Assembly: GCF_000711715.1 (NCBI RefSeq) | Contig: NZ_JONN01000001.1 | Location: 1,426,001-1,490,000 of the forward strand | DNA from: Sphingomonas astaxanthinifaciens DSM 22298 | Lineage (GTDB): Bacteria > Pseudomonadota > Alphaproteobacteria > Sphingomonadales > Sphingomonadaceae | DNA: 64,000 nt | Direction: 5' to 3' | Part shown: in pieces, positions 56,711 through 64,000 of the stretch | Numbering within the stretch: position 1 is the stretch's first letter | How the letters are laid out: the number at the start of each line of letters is the position of its first letter | Notes under the pieces: generated by a model | Databases searched by the model: none | What the model was told of the DNA's origin: nothing | The model's input: only the letters and a program-made list of their open reading frames with translations | Translations under genes and position numbers: made by a program

Positions 56711-59700
56711 CTAGTCCAGTTTCCTATGCGCGAAGGCAGACAGGTTCAGGGTAAGGCGCTGCAGTGACTGCGTAGCTTCGGGATCGTCATCGGTGAGAAG
56801 CTCGACCAGATCCTCCTGATCGGGCTGGCCGAGCGCCACGCGGTAGAGCAGCCGCTGCGTCTTCAGCTTCGTGAAGCGATCGATGTCGCGGCTCTGTGGC
56901 AGCGCGAACAGGTGCCGCTTGAGCTCTGCACCTGGTAACGTCCACCAGGGCGTTAGACCGCTTTCGTCGTCCTTGAAGGTCTTATTGGCGCAGGCGGCGA
57001 TCATCTCCCAAGGCGAACTGCCATCGCGCCGCGCTGCGGCCAAGGCGTCCGCCCCGAGCATTTTGGCGAGCGGACGCCGCACCGTCAGCCCGCCGAAGCG
57101 CTGAACGCGTCCTTCCCGCTGTTCCAGATCGACCGGGCTCGAACATAGATCCCAATGACCAAGCCGGTCGCACCAGCTGTGGAAATCGAGACCTTCCTGA
57201 CCGACCGACGTGGTGGCGAGAATGTAGGGCCAAAAGGGCGTGTTGAAGGCGCTGCGGATCTCCTCCGAACGAGCGGGCCTCTGGGTGTCGTCGCCCTGAT
57301 CCTGGCGAATGGGCTCGCTCTCGGTCATACCAAACGGCACTGCCGCATGACAGCGGATGCGAATCTTGTCCTTCTTGGCCTGACCCTTGAAGCCGAACGT
57401 TCCGATGTTGGCGGACAGCGCCGCCGACAGATCGTCGATGAGGCCGGCCGCGCCCACCTTCGATTTACGCAGCCAGAAATGCTCGTCGAGAACCGCCTCG
57501 AGGCAGCCCTCAACGCAGGCGCGCTGATATTTCGCCGTGGCGTCTTCGCCGGGCAAAACGGCCCAAAAGACCGGACGATCGAGATAGGTGCGAAGCTTCG
57601 TCCAGCAGAACCGCGCCAGTTTTCGGTAATGTTTGGCCTTGAAGTCGAACAGGTCCGGCAGGTGCCGGAGAAGCGCGCGCCCCGCCACCACCCCCGGCGC
57701 ACCGAGGGAAATCTCCACAAGAGCGTCGAGCTCCCACTTGCTAATCCAGCTGATAGGCTCGGCTTCGCTGCGGAGGTCGAGAAGCGACTGGAGCGCGGCG
57801 TCCTTTGGCGCGGCCTTGGACCAGGCTCTCTGGGTCGATGCAAACTCACCCGCGTAGGGCTGCTTTTGCGCCGCTTCGATCGCAGCGAGCACCGCCCAGG
57901 CGGGCTTGCGGCGGCGACCGTCGCGCTTGTTCGGGGCTTCAGGCGCAATGGATGGCGGCAGCGCGCGAATGATCTGTTGCCGAGCGCGAGCACGGATTCG
58001 CCTGATTGACGCGCTTGCGCGGACGTCGAGCGGGTCGACAGCGCGGATCAGGAATGGGCTTGGGTGGAAAAGCGCCAGGGTAGGTCCCTGATTGGGTTTG
58101 GGGTTGAGGTGCCGCTTCTTCCAGGCGTTCTCGTACTGGAGGCTAGGCTTCGCCACGAATTTACGTTCGACCTCCAGGCTGACGAGGGCGGCCACGCTCT
58201 GCGGCGTCGCCCTGAAGCGGCTGAAGATCAGCATTTTTTGCGGATGTGTGACTCTCGCCCACGGACCGGCTGCATCCCACCAGGTGAGCGACGGCAGCAT
58301 CCAAGGTAAGGCGAGCGCGTCGGTCGGAACGATTTCGCCCAGCGCTCGAAGCTTGGCACTACCCCACCCATCGCGTGGAGGTTTGGACCAGGTGGTGACG
58401 CCGAGCCGCGGAACGCTCCGCGTGGCCGGGAAGTCCAGGCCACGCGTGATCTGATAGCGCTCGCCGAGGGACTGTGCGGGCAGGGGGACGGACAGCCAGT
58501 ACGCGATTGTCGATGTCCTCAGCTTTTCGGCAACCCCCTTGGTGAAATGACGGTAGACGTCGAGGTCGTGCGGTTCGATCCGCACGGGCTTTGGCGGCGG
58601 TTCCTTGCCCTCTCGGACTGTCGTGCGCTCGGTCCGCGACATGAGCGGCGTCAGAAGGGCCTCGAGCTCATGCTTGATCGTCTCAGCCTCGGCGATCGCG
58701 GGTTGGCGTTTCTCGACCGGCAAGCGACCGATCAAATGGAGCAGGTCGCCGAACCGACGGAATTGCGTCTCCGCCTTCCCGCGAATGTCGGTGCCGCCTA
58801 GAAATGCGATAAGATCGAAAAGCTCGAGGTGCGGCGCGGCACCCGCTCCGGTTTCCCAACGTTCGGCGTAGAAGCGATAGGGCGTGGCGGAGAGCAGCAG
58901 GATGGGAGGCGCGGTCGTTCCATCTTTGCCATTAAGCAGCTGTTTCGCAAGCGGGTTGTCGGCGCCCGCATCGAGCAGCTCACGGTAGCACTGGAACTCA
59001 TCTAGGATGACGAGATGCGGCATGGTTGAGTCAAGCGCCGCCTGTGCCAGAGCACTACGCATCAGACCGATCGTATGACCGTGCGAGATCTTCGGGTCGT
59101 TTGCCATCTTGGCGATCGCGTGACGTGCTGGCATGCCAAATTGACTTCGAAGCGCGCGACCGTAGGCGGTCTTGAACCCTGTGGATGCGTGCTCAAACTT
59201 CTCTTCCGCTTCGGCGACCGCCCGGCGCCAGCCAGTTGTCGCACCGTGCTCGATAAAATGCTTTGGGAAAGCATCTGTCAGGCCGGGATAGATCTCGTCG
59301 AGCAGCAACTTAATAAAGGCACGCTCGACCGCCTTTCCGCCATAGAGGCGCTTAGTCCCGGGGAACGAGGTGAGCGGGGTGAACGCGTACAGACGGAGGC
59401 TACCGGCGCGTTTCTCTTCAAACGGGATGAGCCCGACGCGATCGACTTTCGATAGCGCCGCGTCAGCGGCATCCTCGTCGAGGAAGCGCAGCAGCTCGGT
59501 CTTATTCTGATCCGCCACCTTGTGGCCGCTCGAGATGTAATACACCGTGAATTTGCGCGCATTGTCACAAAGGGCCGCCAGCGTGTCGCGGGCAACGACG
59601 GTCTTGCCGAGGCCGACCTCGTCAGCGACAAGGAACCGGCGGAGCGGGTTAGCGCCCCGAAGAGCCTCTGTCGCGGCCGCGACGGTCGCCTTCTGGAAGG

Positions 59701-59719
59701 GCTTTGACGATGCGCTCAT
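56711..59719 (-). CDS. large SNF2/DEAD-like helicase of putative defence cassette
   Basis: A 1002-residue superfamily 2 helicase. Walker A lies in A-D-E-V-G-L-G-K-T (residues 32-40), Walker B in V-I-L-D-E-F-Q (237-243), motif III in L-L-L-S-A-T-P-Y-R (274-282), and the second RecA domain has T-S-V-G-Q-E-G-L-D-F and a motif VI Q-R-E-G-R-V-Q-R near 870. The roughly 240 residues between the RecA lobes (about 560-800) match no domain I know. ATG 59719 overlaps the PLD stop (ATGA); a longer frame to 59749 would lie in the PLD gene. By analogy with DISARM and other helicase-nuclease systems it may move on DNA of invaders. Confidence 0.9.
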   Translation of the reverse strand: MSASSKPFQKATVAAATEALRGANPLRRFLVADEVGLGKTVVARDTLAALCDNARKFTVYYISSGHKVADQNKTELLRFLDEDAADAALSKVDRVGLIPFEEKRAGSLRLYAFTPLTSFPGTKRLYGGKAVERAFIKLLLDEIYPGLTDAFPKHFIEHGATTGWRRAVAEAEEKFEHASTGFKTAYGRALRSQFGMPARHAIAKMANDPKISHGHTIGLMRSALAQAALDSTMPHLVILDEFQCYRELLDAGADNPLAKQLLNGKDGTTAPPILLLSATPYRFYAERWETGAGAAPHLELFDLIAFLGGTDIRGKAETQFRRFGDLLHLIGRLPVEKRQPAIAEAETIKHELEALLTPLMSRTERTTVREGKEPPPKPVRIEPHDLDVYRHFTKGVAEKLRTSTIAYWLSVPLPAQSLGERYQITRGLDFPATRSVPRLGVTTWSKPPRDGWGSAKLRALGEIVPTDALALPWMLPSLTWWDAAGPWARVTHPQKMLIFSRFRATPQSVAALVSLEVERKFVAKPSLQYENAWKKRHLNPKPNQGPTLALFHPSPFLIRAVDPLDVRASASIRRIRARARQQIIRALPPSIAPEAPNKRDGRRRKPAWAVLAAIEAAQKQPYAGEFASTQRAWSKAAPKDAALQSLLDLRSEAEPISWISKWELDALVEISLGAPGVVAGRALLRHLPDLFDFKAKHYRKLARFCWTKLRTYLDRPVFWAVLPGEDATAKYQRACVEGCLEAVLDEHFWLRKSKVGAAGLIDDLSAALSANIGTFGFKGQAKKDKIRIRCHAAVPFGMTESEPIRQDQGDDTQRPARSEEIRSAFNTPFWPYILATTSVGQEGLDFHSWCDRLGHWDLCSSPVDLEQREGRVQRFGGLTVRRPLAKMLGADALAAARRDGSSPWEMIAACANKTFKDDESGLTPWWTLPGAELKRHLFALPQSRDIDRFTKLKTQRLLYRVALGQPDQEDLVELLTDDDPEATQSLQRLTLNLSAFAHRKLD

Positions 59720-61527
59720 CGTACGAGTTGCATGCGGGCCATAGCCCATATTTGCCGGAGCTCGTTCAGATCCTTCTTCTCTGCCAAACTGAGGTTCTCA
59801 TCATGGGTGAGCAGCGCCTCGACATAGGGATCAAAGTGCTTGTCTACTCGTGCGAACGCATCTGGGTCGCGCGCCCACGCGGTGAGGATATCTTCAAGCG
59901 TCAATCGGCTATCTGCAAGCGCCGAGCGCCCCCTGGCTGATCCACCCACGTCTTCGTCCCAGGCAAAGTTGCCGGCTGGAATTGTCTCGCCATTCAGCCT
60001 TGCCCGCATCCAGTCGTGAAAGGCGCGCAAGCCCATGTGGCTCGCGAGAGCAGCGAGGTCTCGCGTGTCGTCAAGGGGCGGATCCACCTCCACCCGCTGC
60101 AGCCACCGCAGCGCTTCATCGCCCGAGGCGATCTGGATCTGAATGAAGGCGGATTGGATCGACAGCGGTAGCTTCCCGAGATCGAGGCGGGTGCCGCCTT
60201 GCGGCCATGCGAGAAGGTCACTGTTGGCGTGCCCGGCTGAAAGTCGGTGTCCTTGATGTGCAAGCCGCGGCAGCGCTCTCGCGTCGAGGACGAAGAGATC
60301 TTGATCGCGGCGCAAGATCGGGTCCCAAGACGCGGTCAGTGCCTTGCGGGATTCCTCGAGAGCATCGACTACGCTGGTGTCGGCGGGTTTTGCCTGCGCA
60401 AGTTCGGCCAGCGTGACCGTTGTGGCCTTGCCAATCAGAAATTGTAGGCCGGGATTGAACGCGTCACTCGCCTCCAGTTCGATCATCACTTCCGAATTGC
60501 GGCCCGACCAGGCACGTCCAGTCGCGTTGGCACTACCGACTCGGACTATCGTCGTGTCGCCCTGATGAAAGGCGACGAATTTGGCGTGAAGCGCCATTGG
60601 CTGTGGCTCGGCGTCGTCGTCGTCGGCCGGCGATGCTGCGGAGGGCGCCGGCAGCATATTCTCGATTGTCTCGTCCGGAGCCGCATAAGCGAGCACGCGA
60701 GTGAAGGCGCTGAGCGGGGCGCTCGGTCTGTTCGCCATGTCGACCAGCGCCGGCATCGACGAGATCAAGGTCCGAGTTCCTGCCTGACCCCAGCGCCCGG
60801 CTGTTTTCAAAAAGTCAGGAGACAGGAAGGGACTGACGATCGTGACGCCATCGATCGCGCCCTCCTCCGGCGGATCAATCGGCAGAGCGACATTCTCTTC
60901 TAGCCCATCAAGGAGCGCGCGTAGACGGAATCCGTCAGGAGCTTCCCACCACACGGCATCCAGCTCCGCGGCGATAGCGGAGGAGTCCGAGCGCCCGGCG
61001 GCCTTTGCGAGGTTAGCCCCAAGGCGCCCAATGCCTTTGAGACCTGCTCTGCCTTTGCCGCGCTTTGGCTGCCCGTGGAGGAGAACGCCGAGCTCGAGAT
61101 CCTGAGTCCGGGTGAGATTGCGGCTTCCGATCCAGAGCTTCCACCCCGTCGAACCCTTTTCGCTTTCGTAAGCCACAAGCGCGATTTTCGGATGCCAGCT
61201 GCGCTCGCGCTCGTCATGCGTCTGCTCAACGACAAACTGGTCCAGAATGCCTGCGACACGGGGCAGGGCGATCGGCTTCGCGATCCTTCCACGCTGAATG
61301 ATAATCCGCACGCGGTCTCGCAATTGATCGACTGCCTCCGCAAAATCGATCGCGGCGCCGCTGCCTCTCTCATTGTTCCGGCCGATCAGCGCCAGCAGCA
61401 CGGCCGCGATCGCAGACAGGTCCACCGAGTAGGTCGCGAACAAGGCGAGTCGAACGGTCTCGCCGCGCTCGGGCCGCAGTTCATCCAGATAGGGCTGCCC
61501 AGGCCAAGCTGGCGGGCGCTCTTTCAT
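59716..61527 (-). CDS. phospholipase D-like (double HKD) protein of putative defence cassette
   Basis: A 603-residue protein with two HKD-type motifs. The first is H-P-K at 112-114 with W-I-G-S-R-N at 132-137; the second is H-A-K at 314-316 with V-G-S-A-N at 330-334. Both match the PLD superfamily, though each lacks the usual Asp of H-x-K-x4-D. PLD-fold enzymes in defence systems are often nucleases or phosphodiesterases. The C-terminal 200 residues are helical without a recognised domain. ATG 61527 overlaps the DUF6361 stop (ATGA), and the stop overlaps the helicase start, so the three genes should be coupled. Confidence 0.87.
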   Translation of the reverse strand: MKERPPAWPGQPYLDELRPERGETVRLALFATYSVDLSAIAAVLLALIGRNNERGSGAAIDFAEAVDQLRDRVRIIIQRGRIAKPIALPRVAGILDQFVVEQTHDERERSWHPKIALVAYESEKGSTGWKLWIGSRNLTRTQDLELGVLLHGQPKRGKGRAGLKGIGRLGANLAKAAGRSDSSAIAAELDAVWWEAPDGFRLRALLDGLEENVALPIDPPEEGAIDGVTIVSPFLSPDFLKTAGRWGQAGTRTLISSMPALVDMANRPSAPLSAFTRVLAYAAPDETIENMLPAPSAASPADDDDAEPQPMALHAKFVAFHQGDTTIVRVGSANATGRAWSGRNSEVMIELEASDAFNPGLQFLIGKATTVTLAELAQAKPADTSVVDALEESRKALTASWDPILRRDQDLFVLDARALPRLAHQGHRLSAGHANSDLLAWPQGGTRLDLGKLPLSIQSAFIQIQIASGDEALRWLQRVEVDPPLDDTRDLAALASHMGLRAFHDWMRARLNGETIPAGNFAWDEDVGGSARGRSALADSRLTLEDILTAWARDPDAFARVDKHFDPYVEALLTHDENLSLAEKKDLNELRQIWAMARMQLVR

Positions 61528-62738
61528 GCGACACCCTCCAGATCGCGGAGCAGGCGTTTCACGTTTCCCCAGCGATAGTGAAGCGGCTCGGCACAGCCAT
61601 GCTTGTCGGCTTGCCACTCCATGCGCCGATCGACGCCGAATTGGTTGTTGGCGAGGCGGGCTCGGTTGCCTTTGCGGCTATATTCGGCTTTCTCGTAGAC
61701 GCCGAGCAGCGGGAGGGGATCCTTGGCCTTCGAGCGGATCCAGGCGAGTGTTTCGCGAAGCGCAGCCTCGACGGGTGCTGGCAGGTGGCCGACGTCCTCG
61801 AGAAACTGAGCAAAATCGAGGGCTGCTGCCCGTGCCCCCCACTGTCCGACGATTTCGGCTAGATCTTCTCTGTGCAGCCTCTCCTGCGGACGCTTGTCAC
61901 GCTCTTCCTTTAGGGTCTCCACCAAGGCTGCATAAATGGCCCGGCCTATCGCTGAGACCGCAGCTGCCTGTCCTGCGCGCTTCAGGCGTGCCGCTTCATT
62001 GCCTGCTAACGCCAGGATTTCATCGTTCCAACAATGTTGGACGTCGGTCAGCGGGCGCCCGACGAGCTTGGAAAGCAGCGAAGATTCGCGGGGATCGGTT
62101 GGCGAGCGTACCGCGCGCAGTTTGCGCGCCAGAAACGCGCGCTCGCATTCGGAGAGTTCAAGGGTCAATTTGCCGGTGCCGTTCCACTCCACAGGCGCCT
62201 CGATCATCCCGGTGATCGGCCAAGCCACCGTTTCGAGCGGCTTCTCGTCATCATCCAAGAGTGATTTCTTGCTCCCGGCAGCGAGGAGCCTTGCCATGTC
62301 GGGGCGGCTCCAGGGACGTCCGTCTGGCCGCGTGCCAATCAATCCCCATTTGGCAAGCGCGGTCCAGTAGACATAAGCCGGCGGCTGGCTGATGGCTCGG
62401 GGGTAAACGTCGCCACCGATCACGCCGTCCGGCTCGCCCGCGCCGTCCTTGAATTGAAGGCGACCGGTCAGGCCATGTTCGAGATCGACGAAAGCCTGCG
62501 CGAAATCCTTGGGAACAGGTCGCTTGGCGCGCAGGCTTTGATAGAGCCAAGGGATGAGGAGCGCATATCGCAGCCGGGTATGCAGGACCGAGGTCCCCGG
62601 AAAGAGATGGTCCGCGTAGCGCTGGTGAACAAGCAGGAAGCCGACCTCGTCGCGCACGCCCGCATTGGCGCCGAACATCATCTGCTCTGCTTGCCCAAGC
62701 GCCTTCCGTGATAGAAACGTAAAACCAAATGACGACAA
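61524..62738 (-). CDS. DUF6361 family protein of putative defence cassette
   Basis: A 404-residue protein matching the DUF6361 family by its start S-S-F-G-F-T-F, D-E-V-G-F-L-L-V-H-Q-R-Y-A-D-H-L-F-P-G-T-S, and R-L-R-Y-A-L-L-I-P-W-L-Y. No catalytic motif is evident. The start is TTG at 62738, with GGGGGG 8 bases upstream and the family N-terminus right after it; the longer frame upstream is not supported. First gene of the cassette. DUF6361 genes often sit with PLD and helicase genes in variable islands, to my recollection. Confidence 0.85.
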   Translation of the reverse strand: MSSFGFTFLSRKALGQAEQMMFGANAGVRDEVGFLLVHQRYADHLFPGTSVLHTRLRYALLIPWLYQSLRAKRPVPKDFAQAFVDLEHGLTGRLQFKDGAGEPDGVIGGDVYPRAISQPPAYVYWTALAKWGLIGTRPDGRPWSRPDMARLLAAGSKKSLLDDDEKPLETVAWPITGMIEAPVEWNGTGKLTLELSECERAFLARKLRAVRSPTDPRESSLLSKLVGRPLTDVQHCWNDEILALAGNEAARLKRAGQAAAVSAIGRAIYAALVETLKEERDKRPQERLHREDLAEIVGQWGARAAALDFAQFLEDVGHLPAPVEAALRETLAWIRSKAKDPLPLLGVYEKAEYSRKGNRARLANNQFGVDRRMEWQADKHGCAEPLHYRWGNVKRLLRDLEGVA

Positions 62739-63538
62739 ACTATGGTCCCCCCGGAACGCGACGCTTCGGATCGCTGTTCGACCGCGGTCTGGGCGATCAA
62801 GCCTAGTTCCCGCAATCTGGCCTCGCAACGGAGGTCCAATCAACCCTTTCATCGGACGTTTCGCATCGACCTGGCTCAATATTGCCACTGTAATTACATG
62901 GGAGTTGGCAAGGAGCGAGGTTTGATCAAAGGGTCGGAATCGCCTTTTCCGGTCGTCGGATTCTACGATGCAATGCAGCCTGGAAGAAAACTAAGTCTCG
63001 AAATAGCGAAACCGGTCTCTCGCAAACGGGACAGCAGTTGGTCTCTTGGGCACCTTTTCTCTCCGCATCAGTCGGAGCGGATCTTACAGGCAAACGCTTT
63101 GCACTCTACCAGAGCTTCCAACGCGAGCTGCGGCGCTCGATCACCTTGACGACGGCGCCCGTGCGGCCTCCACTTTCGTCAGGAGCTGCCGTCCGCGCCG
63201 GGTTCATCCGTAAGCCGCTTTGTCCCGCTTTCAGCAATTTTTCGGGTGACGACCACGATGAACGAACGGCGGGTTTAGGCATCGCGCCGGATCAGGCTGA
63301 ACGGCGACAATGGGCGCTAAGGCGCTGCCCGGGCGTCCACACGGTTAAACGTCTGCTTTTGCCGGTGCGGGCCCGAAAGCCGCCATTCCGCTTCCCACCA
63401 CCAGCAGGCGTTCGGATTTGCCAACCTAGGCGTCTGCCTCTGGCCGGCAGAAGACGGTCCGGGGTTCGTGTTCAAACTTGAAAGGCGGCCACTAATAGAC
63501 CTGCGCCAAAGGATCCGCTCTTGGACGCAGTCGCCGCG
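62739..63538. other. 800-base stretch without a recognisable gene
   Basis: Frames exist on the plus strand (for example 62742-63149 and 63038-63481), but their products are rich in Arg, Pro and Ser, match no family I know, and have no ribosome sites. The part next to the DUF6361 gene should hold the cassette promoter. I see no tRNA, insertion sequence end or CRISPR repeat. Confidence 0.55.
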
Positions 63539-64000
63539 CTAGATATCGCGTGGGGATTCAAGAGGCGCTGATCTCGGCGGGTAGCCCAGGTGAGCCTCCA
63601 TCAGCCTCGATGCGAGCCGTAGGGCATCGGGGCCCGCTCGATGGGGGACTGGGGCGCGGCTGAGGAGACAGGCGAGCTGACGGTGCTGGTCTGAACTGAA
63701 ATCGGCGGTCATGATTTCGATGTTGAATAGCGTGAACTGCTGTTCGCGGCCTGCGGCCTTGAACAAGGTGTCGAGCCAGTCCTGGTCATAGCGTGGAGCA
63801 TCACTCGCGACGATCGTTCTCGACCCCAGCAGGGTATTAAGCCAGTCGCACACCTGCTCCACTTCGCGGCCATCCCTTTCCGCAAGCTCGAGTGGAATGC
63901 CGTGGACAGCCGCGGATGCGTCCGACCACAAACCACTTCGAAGCCATGCTTCCGTCGGTTGGATCAGCGAGGCACCAACTTCGATAATCTTGGTAGGGGC
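63539..64000 (-). CDS. DnaQ-like 3'-5' exonuclease domain protein, C-terminal part
   Basis: The frame is open to the last base of the window, so the N-terminus lies outside. The visible 153 residues show I-I-E-V-G-A-S-L-I, W-S-D-A-S-A-A-V-H-G-I, V-C-D-W-L-N, S-D-A-P-R-Y-D-Q-D-W-L-D-T-L-F-K-A-A-G. These fit a DEDD exonuclease-like family in which the first D-x-E (not visible) is followed by the H-G-I and D-x4-D segments. The family label is inference, because the key first motif is cut off. Confidence 0.6.
   Translation of the reverse strand, partial: APTKIIEVGASLIQPTEAWLRSGLWSDASAAVHGIPLELAERDGREVEQVCDWLNTLLGSRTIVASDAPRYDQDWLDTLFKAAGREQQFTLFNIEIMTADFSSDQHRQLACLLSRAPVPHRAGPDALRLASRLMEAHLGYPPRSAPLESPRDI

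Larger units (their letters stand above)
54684..64000. mobile_element. putative integrative element / defence island (right end outside window)
   Basis: Starts next to tRNA-Gly and includes a tyrosine recombinase, an orphan antitoxin homologue, the DUF6361-PLD-helicase cassette and a partial exonuclease. Every gene in it is on the minus strand, spacing is looser than in the core, and base composition is somewhat less GC-rich. The element lies on the 5' side of the tRNA, which is not the common arrangement, and no att duplicate was found in the window. The boundaries are therefore inference. Confidence 0.5.

Noticed and set aside
56598..56714. A 38-codon plus-strand frame between the integrase and helicase genes
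   Set aside because: It overlaps the possible 5' end of the integrase, lacks a clear ribosome site and matches nothing I know.
56711..62738. Calling the cassette DISARM
   Set aside because: No DUF1998 protein (DrmB) and no DNA methyltransferase is present, and DUF6361 is not a DISARM component.

Overview
The window is GC-rich chromosomal DNA from an alphaproteobacterium, most likely a sphingomonad (Sphingomonas/Sphingomicrobium type). This rests on the gene content: an UrcA-family secreted protein, a ybgF-tilS-ftsH neighbourhood, a PtsP with an N-terminal GAF domain, a membrane-anchored cytochrome c, a DciA-type DnaB loader, a LexA box of the alphaproteobacterial GTTC-N7-GTTC form, and many GTG/TTG starts with GTGA/ATGA overlaps. 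Both strands are dense with genes. Because of the GC content, long open frames run antisense to many real genes; these are left out.

Layout. 1-5.3 kb: a DUF1697 fragment, ligA, an UrcA-family protein, then prmA, a subclass B3 metallo-beta-lactamase and an SDR on the minus strand. 5.4-9.5 kb: a soluble chemoreceptor and sdhCDA, with no sdhB beside it. 9.6-13 kb: the potassium transporter kup diverges from an unusual membrane protein that joins a KdpD-like sensor half directly to a KdpE-like DNA-binding domain. 13-18.3 kb: LOG-family protein, DUF1801, cytochrome c, nudC-mutY, then dciA-like and a DsbA-like lipoprotein. 18.4-24 kb: smc and a TonB-dependent receptor behind a Fur-like box. 24-26.7 kb: a radical SAM/UdgX repair operon under a perfect LexA box, with udgX damaged. 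26.7-33 kb: DUF1206, a secreted protein, and the tight minus-strand run nadD-rsfS-rlmH-envC-ctpA-dsbB-coq7. 33-46 kb: DUF3667, two paralogous small secreted proteins, ftsH, a class A beta-lactamase-like hydrolase without Glu166, tilS, cpoB, a RodZ-like protein, ptsP, a DnaJ-domain protein, a nitronate monooxygenase-like enzyme and lysC. 46-54 kb: ubiG, three PilZ genes, a GST, rlmB, an AlkA-like glycosylase, an FMN reductase, glpK, a DUF885 protein and two very small genes.

From a tRNA-Gly gene at about 54.6 kb to the end of the window lies an accessory region that looks like an integrative element or defence island. It holds an orphan MbcA/ParS-type antitoxin homologue, a tyrosine recombinase, and a three-gene translationally coupled cassette (DUF6361 protein, double-HKD phospholipase D-like protein, about 1000-residue SNF2/DEAD-like helicase). 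After an 800-base stretch without a recognisable gene comes the 3' part of a DnaQ-like exonuclease gene that runs off the window. The helicase and PLD pairing recalls DISARM, but its DUF1998 and methyltransferase genes are absent. I know of no named system with this exact trio.

The two most unusual systems are the KdpD-KdpE one-component chimera beside kup and the DUF6361-PLD-helicase cassette. All functional assignments come from reading motifs and general family knowledge; no database search was run.
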